This document shows, one piece after another, positions 1 to 10,708 of a stretch of 56,945 nt of DNA. The notes under the pieces are model-generated. The model did no database searches, was not told the DNA's origin, and worked only from the letters and a program-made list of their open reading frames with translations. The position numbers and the translations under genes were made by a program. This DNA comes from Sedimenticola thiotaurini. GTDB taxonomy: Bacteria; Pseudomonadota; Gammaproteobacteria; Chromatiales; Chromatiaceae. The stretch lies in the NCBI GenBank assembly GCA_011051715.1, contig DRKP01000059.1, positions 1 through 56,945 on the forward strand, in the 5' to 3' direction. The first letter of the stretch is position 1. Each line of letters begins with the position of its first letter.

Positions 1-617
1 GCGAGGCCGGCACTGAAATCGGTGAACTCGTTTTCGATATTGCCGCTGAACAGCCCCGCCTGCAGCGACATGCCGGCGATCTTGCCGCGGCCGTACAGGC
101 CGACCACTTCTCCCGGCATGATCTGGTTGACCAGCAGGCCCCGCTCGAACGTGTAGTTCTTTTTCGAAGATGTGCTGCGTTCCATGCCGGTGAACAGGTA
201 GTCCAGGCGGCCCAGGCTCAGGGAGAAACGGCTGGTCGGCGATGTCCACTTGATGAAACCCGTATAGAGGCCGTCATAGACCGGGTTGAATTCATCGTTG
301 ACGTGCATCTGCAGTTCCAGCAGAAAACCAGGGTGGACGAGGGCCTGGAAACCGAATATGACGCGCCGGTTCTCCCAGCCGCTGGTACCGCCTTGGTCCG
401 CATCCACCGACCAGTACTGGCCATGGTAGCGGCCCACCAGCCGGAACGTTTCGATCCCCTGGTCGTCGTCGTCCTGATAGATTTCGGTGGCCGACCACAT
501 CTCCTCGAGCAGAGGAGGCGGCTGGTCGCCGGGAGGGGACTCCGCGCTGGCCCCTGCAGCGGTGAGCAGGAGGAGAGCGGCGAGAGGCCCCGAATGGAAT
601 CGGTTGGATCGCTTCAC
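1..617 (-). CDS. Outer-membrane porin, phosphate-selective porin (OprO/OprP)-like, 3' end cut by window edge
   Basis: No complete frame is bounded here because the gene runs off the left edge, but reading the minus strand from 617 gives about 205 uninterrupted codons. The start is probably GTG at 617: an in-frame TAG lies only four codons upstream, and a purine-rich AGAGAAGA sits before it. The product begins with a signal peptide (KRSNRFH, a hydrophobic LAALLLL stretch, then ASA). A region rich in alternating aromatic and polar residues follows (FRLVGRYHGQYWS, RVIFGFQALV, RFSLSLGRLDYLF), typical of beta-barrel strands. The RGKIAGMSLQAGLFSGN segment resembles phosphate-selective porin O/P-type proteins. 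It lies 227 bases downstream of the efflux operon in the same direction and may be co-expressed with it, although porins of this type are not RND exit ducts. Family assignment is moderately sure; substrate unknown. Confidence 0.6.
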   Translation of the reverse strand, partial: MKRSNRFHSGPLAALLLLTAAGASAESPPGDQPPPLLEEMWSATEIYQDDDDQGIETFRLVGRYHGQYWSVDADQGGTSGWENRRVIFGFQALVHPGFLLELQMHVNDEFNPVYDGLYTGFIKWTSPTSRFSLSLGRLDYLFTGMERSTSSKKNYTFERGLLVNQIMPGEVVGLYGRGKIAGMSLQAGLFSGNIENEFTDFSAGL

Positions 618-844
618 TGGTCTTCTCTACGGCGTTGCCCGGGCGAGGCCGTCAGCCAACCCATCAGGAATGCCATTGTAACGGGATTCGGCGCGGTTCC
701 GTATCGCGCTGCCGGCAAGAGCCCCGGCATGGGGACCTCTATGAGCCTCGCCAGATGCCTGATCGCAGGAATCGCGGAAGCCATCGAGTGCAGGATGAAT
801 GGAATCGGCTGCGCGTCAGATGGAATTCGAAGAGGATCGCGGGG

Positions 845-3800
845 TCACGCCTTTGCGTCCTGTCGCACCTTGAAAAAGATGGCGTACAGTGTCGGGACCA
901 CCAGCAGGGTCAGGAAGGTGGCGAATCCCAGGCCGAACATGATGGTCACCGCCATGGAGACGAAGAAGGCATCCGTCATCAGCGGCAACATGCCGAGGAT
1001 GGTGGTGCCGGCGGCCATGGAGACCGGAATCAGGCGGCTGACACCGGCGTCGATGATGGCCTGGAATGCCGCCTTGCCGGAGGCCTGCTGAACATCGATC
1101 TCGTCGATCAGGACGATGGCGTTCTTGATCAGCATTCCCGACAGGCTCATCAGGCCGAGCAGCGCCATGAAGCCGAATGGCTGGTTCAGCAGCAGCAGGC
1201 CCAGGGTCACACCGACTATCGCCAACGGTACTGTCAGCCAGATGATGAGGGTCTTGCGGATGGAGTTGAACAGGGCCAGAACGATCAGCACCATGATGCC
1301 GAAGAAGATGGGCATGGTCTTGTTCAGGGCATCCTTTGCGCCCCTGGAATCCTCCGCTTCGCCACCCCAGGCCATGAAGTAGCCGGGTTGACCGGCCAGC
1401 GGCAGTATGTCGTTCTCCTGCAGGGGAATGGTGGAGTCGTCGTACTCCCGGGCAGGGACGGACCTGCCGAGATATTGCTCGGTATCCACTTTCAGCTCCT
1501 GCTCGATGGCGGGCTTGATCCGCCTGAACAGTTCGCTGGGGAGGCCCTGGCGCGGGTCCAGGTGGATCTTGAGCATGTTTTCGCGATCACGACGCCAGAT
1601 CACCGGATTCTCGAACCCCACCTTGAATTCGTCCACCACCTGGTCCACCGGGATCATCCGCTGGGCCGCAGGACTCCATACCTGGATCGCACCGAGGTTG
1701 TCCAGGTCCATGCGCTCGGACCTGGGGGAACGGGCGATGATGGGCAGCAGTTCGTCCCGCTCCCGGTAGACGCCCACCTTGCGTCCCTCCACCGCCGCCT
1801 GCAGTGCGGCCGCCAGTTCCGGCCGGTCCAGCCCGGCGCGCCTGGCCTGGGTCTCGGCCAGTTCGGGTTTCAATACCAGAACCTGGTTGCCCCACTCGTT
1901 GCGTGGGGTCTTGGAGTAGGCATCACTCTCCATGACCTCTTCCGCCCGCTTCGCCAGACCCCGGAGCGCCACCGGGTCGGGTCCCTGGAGACGCAGTTGT
2001 ATCTTGCCGCCGGTGGAGGGACCGTTCACGAACATCCGCACGTTGACACCGGCCTGCGGTACCAGCTCCTCCAGCTGGGTCTGCAGTTCCCTGCCCAGGG
2101 CCGGAATGACCGTGTAGTCCTTCACATCGGCGATCGTCCGCGCAAAGTTGGAATTGGGCAGTTCGGGTGAATAGGTGAGCAGGAAGCGGGGGGAGCCTCC
2201 GCCGATCTGCGTGGTCACGGCAGTGATCTCCGGCCGTTTGAGCAGAAACTGCTCGACCTGCTCCAGCTGCTTCCGGGTGGCCTCGATGTCGGTCCCCTCG
2301 GCGAACCAGAAGTCGACGTAGAATTGTGGGCGGGTTGAATTGGGGAAGAAGGACTGCTTCACCGAACCGAAACCGATCAATGCCGCCGCAAACAGGATCA
2401 ACGCCACGCCTGCAGTGATCCAGCGATGGCTGACGCAGCTGCGCAGCACCGATTTGTACAGTCGGTAGAAACCGCCACCATAGGGATCACCACCGTCGTC
2501 ACCACTGCCCTTGCCACCCCCGGTCTTGAGAAAGGTCTTGCACAGCAGAGGGGTGCTGGTCACTGCCGTCACCCAACTGAGCAGCAGGGAGATGAGGATC
2601 ACCAGAAACAGGCTGCGGGTGTACTCCCCGGTATTGTGCTTGGATGTACCGATGGCCGCAAAGGCGATAACCGCCACGATGGTGGCCCCCAGCAGGGGCA
2701 GGGCCGTCTGTCCCACCACCTCCTTGGCGGCACGCAGTGCATCCATGCCCCGTTCCATGCGCATCCGCATGCCATCCGTCACCACGATGGCATTGTCCAC
2801 CAGCATGCCGAGGGCGATGACCAGCGCTCCCAGTGATATCCGCTCCAGGGTGATCCCGTACATGCTCATGAAGATGAAGGTACCGGAAACGGTGATGAAC
2901 AGGATGGTGCCGATGATCAGGCCACTGCGCAGCCCCATGAAGGCGAGCAACACCACCACGACGATGGCGACCGCTTCGGCCAGGTTCACCAGAAAGCCGT
3001 TGATGGCCTTGGTCACCGCCTCGGACTGAAGCGAGATGACATTCCCCTCGATGCCGATGGGCAGTTGTTCCCGGAGTTCCCTGAAACGCTTCTTCAGCGC
3101 CTCGCCCATCACCACCACGTTGCCGCCGGAGACCGTGGAGATACCGATGCCGATAGCCGGCTGGCCGTTGTAGCGCAGGATGTTCTTTGGTGGATCCTGG
3201 TAGTCTCGGACGATATCGGCCACGTCCCGCAGGTAGACCAGCCGGTCGGAACCCTCTCCCAGGCCACGGATCAGCAGATCGCCGAACTCCTTCTCGGAGG
3301 TGAATTCGCCAGTTGGACTCAGGGGGATGCGCTCACCGCCGATAGTCAGGTTTCCCGCCGGTGCCACCACGTTTTTTGCCGACAGCGCGCTGTAGATCTG
3401 CTGCGGGGAGATGCCCAGCTGCGCCATCTTGTCCCGGCGCATCTCCACGTAGATGGCCTCGGGCTGCTGGCCATAGAGAATGATCCGTTTCACGTCCTGG
3501 ACCTTGAGCAGCTCACGCTGCAGGAACTTTGCCACCTCGTAGAGTTCCTTGTAGCTGTAGCCGTCACTGGTCAGGGCCAGGTATACACCATAGGTATCTC
3601 CGAAGTCGTCATTGACCAGGGAAGGGCCGGCCCCGGGCGGCAGCTTGCTCTGGTTGTCGTTGACCTTGCGCCGCAACTCATCCCAGATCTGCGGCAGCTG
3701 GCTGGCGTCGGTGGTGCGTTTGATGTAGACGTGGACGACGGAGAGCTCGCGCGAGGAACGGGACTCCACATAGTCGAGCGGTCCAAGTTCCTGCACCGCC

Positions 3801-4006
3801 TTCTCGATCACGTTGCTGACCTCTTCCGCCACTTCCGCCGCCGATGCGCCGGGGTAGGGGGTGTAGATCATCGCCTCCTTGATGGTGAACTCCGGGTCCT
3901 CCAGCCGCGGCAGCCCCTGGAAGGCAAAGATGCCGGCGACGGCGACCACCACCGTCATCACCCAGGTGATGACGCTGTGCCTGATGCTCCACTCCGCGAT
4001 GTTCAT
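845..4006 (-). CDS. RND-family efflux transporter (AcrB/MexB superfamily, TriC-like)
   Basis: Inner-membrane proton-driven efflux pump of 1053 residues, the normal RND length. I place the start at ATG 4006, not at the end of the longer open frame (to 4192), because residues from there match the RND N-terminus (short amphipathic helix NIAEWSIRH, then TM1, then GLPRLEDPEF) and because the ATG overlaps the upstream stop as TGATG. TM4 carries LVDNAIVVTDG near residue 402. This matches the family's D-D proton-relay motif with only the first Asp kept in place; the second is replaced by Asn. The NxxRxDG-like porter segments and a second TM block at the C-terminus are present. It is encoded after two adaptor genes, as in the Pseudomonas TriABC system (two MFPs, one pump). 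No outer-membrane factor of the TolC/OpmH type is present. Substrate cannot be told from sequence. Confidence 0.9.
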   Translation of the reverse strand: MNIAEWSIRHSVITWVMTVVVAVAGIFAFQGLPRLEDPEFTIKEAMIYTPYPGASAAEVAEEVSNVIEKAVQELGPLDYVESRSSRELSVVHVYIKRTTDASQLPQIWDELRRKVNDNQSKLPPGAGPSLVNDDFGDTYGVYLALTSDGYSYKELYEVAKFLQRELLKVQDVKRIILYGQQPEAIYVEMRRDKMAQLGISPQQIYSALSAKNVVAPAGNLTIGGERIPLSPTGEFTSEKEFGDLLIRGLGEGSDRLVYLRDVADIVRDYQDPPKNILRYNGQPAIGIGISTVSGGNVVVMGEALKKRFRELREQLPIGIEGNVISLQSEAVTKAINGFLVNLAEAVAIVVVVLLAFMGLRSGLIIGTILFITVSGTFIFMSMYGITLERISLGALVIALGMLVDNAIVVTDGMRMRMERGMDALRAAKEVVGQTALPLLGATIVAVIAFAAIGTSKHNTGEYTRSLFLVILISLLLSWVTAVTSTPLLCKTFLKTGGGKGSGDDGGDPYGGGFYRLYKSVLRSCVSHRWITAGVALILFAAALIGFGSVKQSFFPNSTRPQFYVDFWFAEGTDIEATRKQLEQVEQFLLKRPEITAVTTQIGGGSPRFLLTYSPELPNSNFARTIADVKDYTVIPALGRELQTQLEELVPQAGVNVRMFVNGPSTGGKIQLRLQGPDPVALRGLAKRAEEVMESDAYSKTPRNEWGNQVLVLKPELAETQARRAGLDRPELAAALQAAVEGRKVGVYRERDELLPIIARSPRSERMDLDNLGAIQVWSPAAQRMIPVDQVVDEFKVGFENPVIWRRDRENMLKIHLDPRQGLPSELFRRIKPAIEQELKVDTEQYLGRSVPAREYDDSTIPLQENDILPLAGQPGYFMAWGGEAEDSRGAKDALNKTMPIFFGIMVLIVLALFNSIRKTLIIWLTVPLAIVGVTLGLLLLNQPFGFMALLGLMSLSGMLIKNAIVLIDEIDVQQASGKAAFQAIIDAGVSRLIPVSMAAGTTILGMLPLMTDAFFVSMAVTIMFGLGFATFLTLLVVPTLYAIFFKVRQDAKA

Positions 4007-5133
4007 CAGAAGCGGATCTCCTGCACCGGTTTGACCACCATGCCCTGCTTCAGGGAATGCACCCCGGCGACCGCAATCAGTTCGCCCGGTTCGACGCCAC
4101 TGCTGACCAGCACTTTGCCGTCCTTGGAACCGGAGATCTCCACCTTCCGCCGGGAAACGGCATGGGTATCCGGATCGATCACCCACAGCCACCGCCCGCC
4201 ATCATCCTCCAGCAGGGCGCTGGCAGGGATAGTGAACTGCGGCCGGCCACCCGCCGTTCCGGGGGTGAAGAGGACCTTCGCCGTCATCCCCGGCAGGATA
4301 TTGGCGTCACCCTTCTCCGGCAGGGCGAGGATCACCCGGTAGGTGAGCGTCTTGGGATCGGCCCTGGTCGCGTATTCCTTGATCGACACCGGAAGCTCCA
4401 GCCCCGGCAGGGCGCTGAAGGTGGCCACCATCTTCATCTCCCGGTCCGGCTGCTCCCCGATCACCACGTCCTCCGGCAGGTCCACCACCACCTCAAGCTG
4501 TCTCGTATCCTGCAGGCTCAGAACGGGCTGCTTGGCGGTCACCTCGGTGTAGTTCTCCACGAAACGCCGGGCGACCACGCCTTCGAAAGGGGCGCGGAGA
4601 TAGGTGTCCTCCAGCCGCTTCCTGGCCCGTTCCAGGCTGGCCTCGGTCACTTCCTTCTTCGCCACCGTCCTGTCATAGTCTGCCCGGGATACGAAGCCCT
4701 TTTTCACCAGTTCCCCGAAACGTCGGTAGTCGGCCAGGGCATCGTCGTATTCGGCCTTGGCCGAGTTCACCGCCATCTGGTAGTTCGTGGGATCGATCCG
4801 GGCAAGCAGCGCCCCCTTGGCCACCCGCTCACCCTCCCTGGCGGGAAGTTCGATGATCCGGCCGGGCACGTTGAACGCGAGGTCCACCCGCTTGGCCGCC
4901 CGAACCGTGCCGGGAAAGCTGCGCTCCACCCCGACGGTGCGGGGCAGCAACAGGGATTTGACCGGACGCACGACCGGTTTGGCCGGTTCCTCCTGCCCGG
5001 CGGGTCCGCTGCAACCCGCCACCAGGATGGAGAGGCCCAGGAGCAGCGCCCGCTGGAGAACTCTCCGAGCGCTTCCGGCACCGCCCCGGCGGTGGGCGGA
5101 AGCAGACGGGGACCGATCCATATCAGGACTCAT
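4006..5133 (-). CDS. RND periplasmic adaptor (membrane fusion) lipoprotein, second of two
   Basis: A 375-residue adaptor that would link the RND pump to an outer-membrane duct. The N-terminus has a hydrophobic segment ending in the lipobox LVAGC, so it is probably lipid-anchored after signal peptidase II cleavage. Around residues 65-100 there is the biotinyl-lipoyl half-motif NVPGRIIELPAREGERVAKG, followed by a helical hairpin with coiled-coil character (SAKAEYDDALADYRRF...SLERARKRLEDTYLRAP) and the beta-barrel domain containing FEGVVARRFVENYTEV. An AAGGGA ribosome-binding site precedes ATG 5133, which makes the gene overlap the upstream adaptor by 11 bases. An internal ATG at 5121 is the alternative. 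Translationally coupled to the pump gene. Paralogous to the neighbouring adaptor (both contain FNVPGRI, EVxAKQPVxxLQ/LE and PGMTAxV). Confidence 0.9.
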   Translation of the reverse strand: MSPDMDRSPSASAHRRGGAGSARRVLQRALLLGLSILVAGCSGPAGQEEPAKPVVRPVKSLLLPRTVGVERSFPGTVRAAKRVDLAFNVPGRIIELPAREGERVAKGALLARIDPTNYQMAVNSAKAEYDDALADYRRFGELVKKGFVSRADYDRTVAKKEVTEASLERARKRLEDTYLRAPFEGVVARRFVENYTEVTAKQPVLSLQDTRQLEVVVDLPEDVVIGEQPDREMKMVATFSALPGLELPVSIKEYATRADPKTLTYRVILALPEKGDANILPGMTAKVLFTPGTAGGRPQFTIPASALLEDDGGRWLWVIDPDTHAVSRRKVEISGSKDGKVLVSSGVEPGELIAVAGVHSLKQGMVVKPVQEIRF

Positions 5134-6211
5134 CGGCCGATCCCTTCTGCAGGGGCTGGATCGCCATCCCTTCCCGCAACCGGTTTACCGCCTGAACGAC
5201 CAGGGTATCGCCCTGTTTCAGGCCCTCCATGATCTCGATTTCATCGGTACCGGTCAGCCGGCCGAGCCGTACCTTGCGTTTGTGCACGCGCCGTTCGCCA
5301 TCGACCACCCAGACCAGCGGGTCGGGGGTGACCTCGGCAAACACCGCCGACACGGGCACGATGAAGGGTGCCCGCCCTTCGCCCGGCACATGGTCGCTGC
5401 GAACCACCACGGTGGCGGTCATGCCGGGGAACAGGTTGAGTCCGTCCGGTCGCTTCATCACGGTGACGTAGCGGTAGGCACCGGTCTTGGGATCGGCCTG
5501 GGTCGCATACTCCTTCACGGTGAGGGGAAACTCCCGTCCCGGAAAGGCATCGAAGCGCGCCATCAGCTGCACCGGGCCTCCCTCCTTCTTTCGGGCAACG
5601 TACAGCTCCGGCACATCGACGACGATCTCCAGCTCATCCACCTGTTCCAGGGTCACCACAGGCTGCTTGGCCTTCACCTCGGTGAAGTTCTCCACGATAC
5701 GTTTGGCGATCAATCCGGAGAAGGGCGCGGTCAGGCGGGTATCCTCCGTCAGTTTTCGGGCCGTGGCCACTCGCGCAGAAGCCACTTCACGAGAGGCCTT
5801 CAGCTGGTCGTATTCCGCCTGGGAGATGTCGCCGCTCTTGAGCAGCTTTACTGCACGCTTGTAGTTGGCCTCGGCCTTGTTGAATTCCGCCAGCGCAGCC
5901 TTCAGCCTGCTTTGGTAGGTCGTGTCGTCCAACCGGGCCAGCAGCGCGCCCTTCTCGACCGGCGCCCCTTCCACCGCCGACAGCTCCACGATCCTCCCCG
6001 GTACGTTGAACGACAGGTCGACACGCCTGGCGGCCCTGACCTGGCCGGAGAAACTTCGCTGTGAACCGGTTGCCGGTGCCTTCAGGACCAGGACCTCCAC
6101 CCGCTTTGTAGCCGTCGGGGGAGGTGGCGGAGCCTCGCTGCCACAGCCCGACAGTGCCAGCAACAGGATGCCAACTACAGCATGACGGATACCATCTCGG
6201 ATGCAGGTCAT
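5123..6211 (-). CDS. RND periplasmic adaptor (membrane fusion) lipoprotein, first of two
   Basis: First gene of the efflux operon, 362 residues. The start at ATG 6211 is chosen because it gives a proper lipoprotein signal (hydrophobic VVGILLLALSGC, Cys being the lipidated residue). The open frame continues upstream only through low-complexity arginine/proline sequence. It has the same domain order as its neighbour: lipoyl half-motif FNVPGRIVELSAVEGAPVEK, helical hairpin (SRLKAALAEFNKAEANYKRA), second lipoyl half with APFSGLIAKRIVENFTEV, beta-barrel, and C-terminal membrane-proximal domain. A GGAGGG lies 13 bases before the ATG, rather far. Two different adaptors in one RND operon is the arrangement known for TriA/TriB, where both are needed. 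A promoter lies at 6272-6300. Confidence 0.9.
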   Translation of the reverse strand: MTCIRDGIRHAVVGILLLALSGCGSEAPPPPPTATKRVEVLVLKAPATGSQRSFSGQVRAARRVDLSFNVPGRIVELSAVEGAPVEKGALLARLDDTTYQSRLKAALAEFNKAEANYKRAVKLLKSGDISQAEYDQLKASREVASARVATARKLTEDTRLTAPFSGLIAKRIVENFTEVKAKQPVVTLEQVDELEIVVDVPELYVARKKEGGPVQLMARFDAFPGREFPLTVKEYATQADPKTGAYRYVTVMKRPDGLNLFPGMTATVVVRSDHVPGEGRAPFIVPVSAVFAEVTPDPLVWVVDGERRVHKRKVRLGRLTGTDEIEIMEGLKQGDTLVVQAVNRLREGMAIQPLQKGSADES

Positions 6212-6554
6212 GGTGAATCGGGATCCCTCCCAGCGGGGTGTCTGAGTGTGGAGGCTGCTCGAAGATGCCTGATTGTACTCGGGGGTCTGTGACGCTGCAA
6301 ACCGGGGGAGTGAGGGTCGGATGCGGGGCGGGGCGACACGGATTACGGCCGACCCGTGCCGCCACAGATGCCCCCGCTGTTGGTCGATGCGCGCTTCGGT
6401 CCCCGTCTGCAACGGCCCTCCGGAACGCGTCGGCGGGTAATTTTCAGCGCCTGTTCCGGTAAGATGGGTGCCCCGGTCGATCACCGGGACCCTGGCTCTG
6501 CCACCAGGTTCCCGCCGGCCCGGGCAGAATCCGGAGAATCGCACCCACCCTGTC
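6212..6554. other. Divergent intergenic region between efflux operon and ClC channel gene
   Basis: 343 bases between two divergent starts. Apart from the minus-strand promoter at 6272-6300, I see no convincing second promoter, operator palindrome or small gene. Frames open across it are extensions of the flanking genes in poor amino-acid composition. No TetR- or MarR-type regulator gene adjoins the efflux operon in the window. Confidence 0.5.
6272..6300 (-). promoter_or_regulatory. Candidate sigma70 promoter of the efflux operon
   Basis: Read on the minus strand: TTGCAG (6300-6295), 17-base spacer, TACAAT (6277-6272). Two well-matched hexamers at optimal spacing, about 60 bases ahead of the first adaptor start. 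Seen in sequence; activity inferred. Confidence 0.6.
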
Positions 6555-8318
6555 ATGAAGCGGCTGCAACAACCCCTGCACTGGTTTTCCGAGCGCCTCG
6601 AGGCGACCAGGCTGCACCTGGCACGTCCGGATGCCCTGTTGCAACTGGCGGTATTGGCCCTGCTCACCGGCCTGCTGGCGGGCGCCATCATCGTGCTGTT
6701 CCGGTTCTCGGTGGAGCATGTCCAGGAATGGCTCCTGCCCGGTACCGGGCCGGACAACTTCGAGGGCCTCTCCTATACCGGACGGCTGCTGTTTCCCGTC
6801 ACCGGTGCCCTGCTGCTGGCGCTCATGTTCCGCTGGTTCGCCAGGGGGCTCTATGTGCTCGGAGTGGCGCGGGTGCTGGAGCGCATGGCCTATCACCAGG
6901 GGCGGCTCACCTTTCATGGCTTCCTGCTGCAGTTCTTCGGCGTCGCCATCGCCCTGGTGAGCGGCCATTCGGTGGGCAGGGAGGGGGCGCACATCTTTCT
7001 CGGTGCCTGTACCGGCAGCCTGCTGGGTCAGAAACTGGAACTGCCCAACAACGCCATCCGCACCCTGGTGGGATGCGGCACCGCCGCCGGCATCGCGGCG
7101 TCCTTCAACACCCCCCTGGCCGGTGTCGTCTTCTCCCTGGAGGTGGTGATGATGGACTACCAGCTGGCCAGCTTCATTCCGGTGATCATCGCGGCGGTCA
7201 GCGCCACGGTGGTCTCCAACGCAGTGCTCGGCGATGCCGCCGTCTTTTCCGTTCCCCCCCTGCACCTGGGCAGCCTGGCGGAGATGCCGCTGGTGTTCCT
7301 GCTGGGCCTGATCAGCGGCGGCGTGGCGGCCGCGTTCATCCAGATGGTCCAGACCATTGCCAGCCGTACCCGCAACTGGCCCATCGAACTGCAGATGGGG
7401 GTGGCCGGCGTGGCCGTGGCGCTGCTCGGGGTCGGCCTGCCGCAGGTGATGGGGATCGGCTACGACACCATCAACCTCACCCTGCTGGGCGCCTATACCT
7501 CCGGTATCCTGCTCCTCATGGCCGTGGTGAAACTGCTGGCCACCTCGGTCTGTTCGGCGCTCAATGTGCCCGGTGGCATGATCGGCCCCGCCTTCTTCAT
7601 CGGCGCCACCCTGGGCGGTGGGTTTGGCCATCTTCTCGATCAGTGGTTTCCGGCGCTGCACATCCAGCCCGGCGTCTATGCCATGCTCGGCATGAGCGCA
7701 CTGATGGCCGGCAGCCTGCAGGCGCCCCTGGCGGCGCTCACCGCCCTGCTCGAGCTGACCGACAACCCGGGTATCATCATGCCCGGCATGCTGGTGGTGG
7801 TGGTGGCGGGGATCACCGCCAGTGAACTGTTCCGCAAGGAGTCGCTGTTCATCACCATGCTCAAGGCCAAGGGCCTGGACTACAGCCAGAGCCCGGTGAT
7901 GATGGCGCTGCGGCGCATCGGCGTGGCCAGTGTCATGGATCGCAGCTTCGTCCAGTCACCGCGGCAGATCGACCGCGACCAGGCACGCCGGCTGCTGGAG
8001 GGAAAACCCCGCTGGATATTGATCACCGAGGAGCGGGAGCCCCGGGCGATCCTCGCCGCGGTCGATCTCGCCGCCTGGCTGGAGGAGCAGGACGACATCG
8101 CCGAAGAGGAGGACGAAGCCGCTATCGACCTGATGAAGATACCCGGCCACCGGCTGCAGCTGGCCCCGGCCCACCTGCACGAGACCCTGCAGGAGGCATT
8201 GGAGACGCTGCAGAAAGGGGAGGGGGAGGCCCTCTACGTTCGGCGCATGACCGCTCCCGGGTTCTGGCGTATCTATGGCATTCTGCTGCGGGAACAGATC
8301 GAATCGGCCTACCGGTGA
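6555..8318 (+). CDS. ClC-family chloride channel / H+/Cl- antiporter with C-terminal CBS-like region
   Basis: A 587-residue membrane protein. The start ATG 6555 (KRLQQPLHWF) is chosen over the longer open frame because the upstream residues are compositionally poor. ClC signatures are visible: SGHSVGREGAHIFLG near residues 136-150 contains the gating glutamate (E143) in GREGA, where GREGP is more usual. GCGTAAGIAASFNTPLAGVV with a following FSLE (E196) is the helix I-J segment. VPGGMIGPAFFIGATLGGG is the family's GxFxP-type filter helix in variant form. After the last membrane helix, about 150 residues resemble a degenerate CBS pair (ARRLLEGKPRWILITEE..., then a DDIAEEEDEAA acidic linker). 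It probably mediates Cl- movement coupled to protons. Single-gene unit followed by tadA. Confidence 0.9.
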   Translation: MKRLQQPLHWFSERLEATRLHLARPDALLQLAVLALLTGLLAGAIIVLFRFSVEHVQEWLLPGTGPDNFEGLSYTGRLLFPVTGALLLALMFRWFARGLYVLGVARVLERMAYHQGRLTFHGFLLQFFGVAIALVSGHSVGREGAHIFLGACTGSLLGQKLELPNNAIRTLVGCGTAAGIAASFNTPLAGVVFSLEVVMMDYQLASFIPVIIAAVSATVVSNAVLGDAAVFSVPPLHLGSLAEMPLVFLLGLISGGVAAAFIQMVQTIASRTRNWPIELQMGVAGVAVALLGVGLPQVMGIGYDTINLTLLGAYTSGILLLMAVVKLLATSVCSALNVPGGMIGPAFFIGATLGGGFGHLLDQWFPALHIQPGVYAMLGMSALMAGSLQAPLAALTALLELTDNPGIIMPGMLVVVVAGITASELFRKESLFITMLKAKGLDYSQSPVMMALRRIGVASVMDRSFVQSPRQIDRDQARRLLEGKPRWILITEEREPRAILAAVDLAAWLEEQDDIAEEEDEAAIDLMKIPGHRLQLAPAHLHETLQEALETLQKGEGEALYVRRMTAPGFWRIYGILLREQIESAYR

Positions 8319-10301
<1,983 letters not shown>

Positions 10302-10454
10302 CGATACGGATGTCACCCTGGCGGATGCGGAGCCGGGCCTCGACCCTTCCCGGAACCGTCACCATCCCCAACAGTGGAACTGGCAATTGAAGTGATGCAG
10401 AATACCACCCTTCGCGGTGGACCGCAGGTCTGTCGCGGACTCGCACCAGAACAC

Positions 10455-10545
10455 GGAGAGGTGCCGGAGCTGGCCGAACGGGCTTGACTCGAAATCAAGT
10501 GATCCCTCACGGGATCCGTGGGTTCGAATCCCACCCTCTCCGCCA
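10455..10545 (+). tRNA. tRNA-Ser(CGA), CCA encoded
   Basis: Class II tRNA. The acceptor GGAGAGG pairs with CCTCTCC, the discriminator is G and CCA is encoded at 10543-10545. The anticodon stem TTGA/TCAA holds loop CTCGAAA, so the anticodon is CGA and decodes UCG. The long variable arm folds from GATCC/GGATC, and the T-arm GTGGGTTCGAATCCCAC is perfect. Confidence 0.97.
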
Positions 10546-10550
10546 TTGAA

Positions 10551-10576
10551 CAAAAGGCCCCGGCAGGGGCCTTTTG
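10551..10576 (+). terminator. Intrinsic terminator after tRNA-Ser
   Basis: Perfect 11-bp stem CAAAAGGCCCC / GGGGCCTTTTG with loop GGCA, six bases after the tRNA CCA. The A/T ends make it able to work in both directions. Confidence 0.85.
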
Positions 10577-10708
10577 CACTTCAGGAACGGGGGTGGGGTT
10601 CGAACCCAGGGTTTCAAAACAGCGGGTTCGACCGCGGAGCAGGGGCGACCGGCGGGATACCGAAAGCGGTGGTCACCGCGATGCGGCGGCTGATACCGGG
10701 AGCTGAAC
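10577..10708. other. Spacer with a tRNA T-arm-like palindrome
   Basis: Between the terminator and the lipid-kinase remnant. It contains the 12-base palindrome GGGTTCGAACCC (10596-10607), whose core TTCGAA is the tRNA T-loop motif, and 14 bases further on a second GCGGGTTCGACCGC (10622-10635). No full cloverleaf can be drawn, so these could be remnants of a tRNA 3' end or chance GC-rich palindromes. Confidence 0.35.

Noticed and set aside
635-2170. A plus-strand frame of 511 codons opposite the RND gene
   Set aside because: Shadow of the RND coding strand; no motif or ribosome-binding site.
4007-4192. N-terminal extension of the RND transporter
   Set aside because: It overlaps the adaptor's coding region in another frame; the true start is ATG 4006 with TGATG coupling.
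10313-10579. Minus-strand frames across tRNA-Ser with a GFEPT-type peptide
   Set aside because: This is the well-known false protein made by translating the complement of a tRNA-Ser gene.
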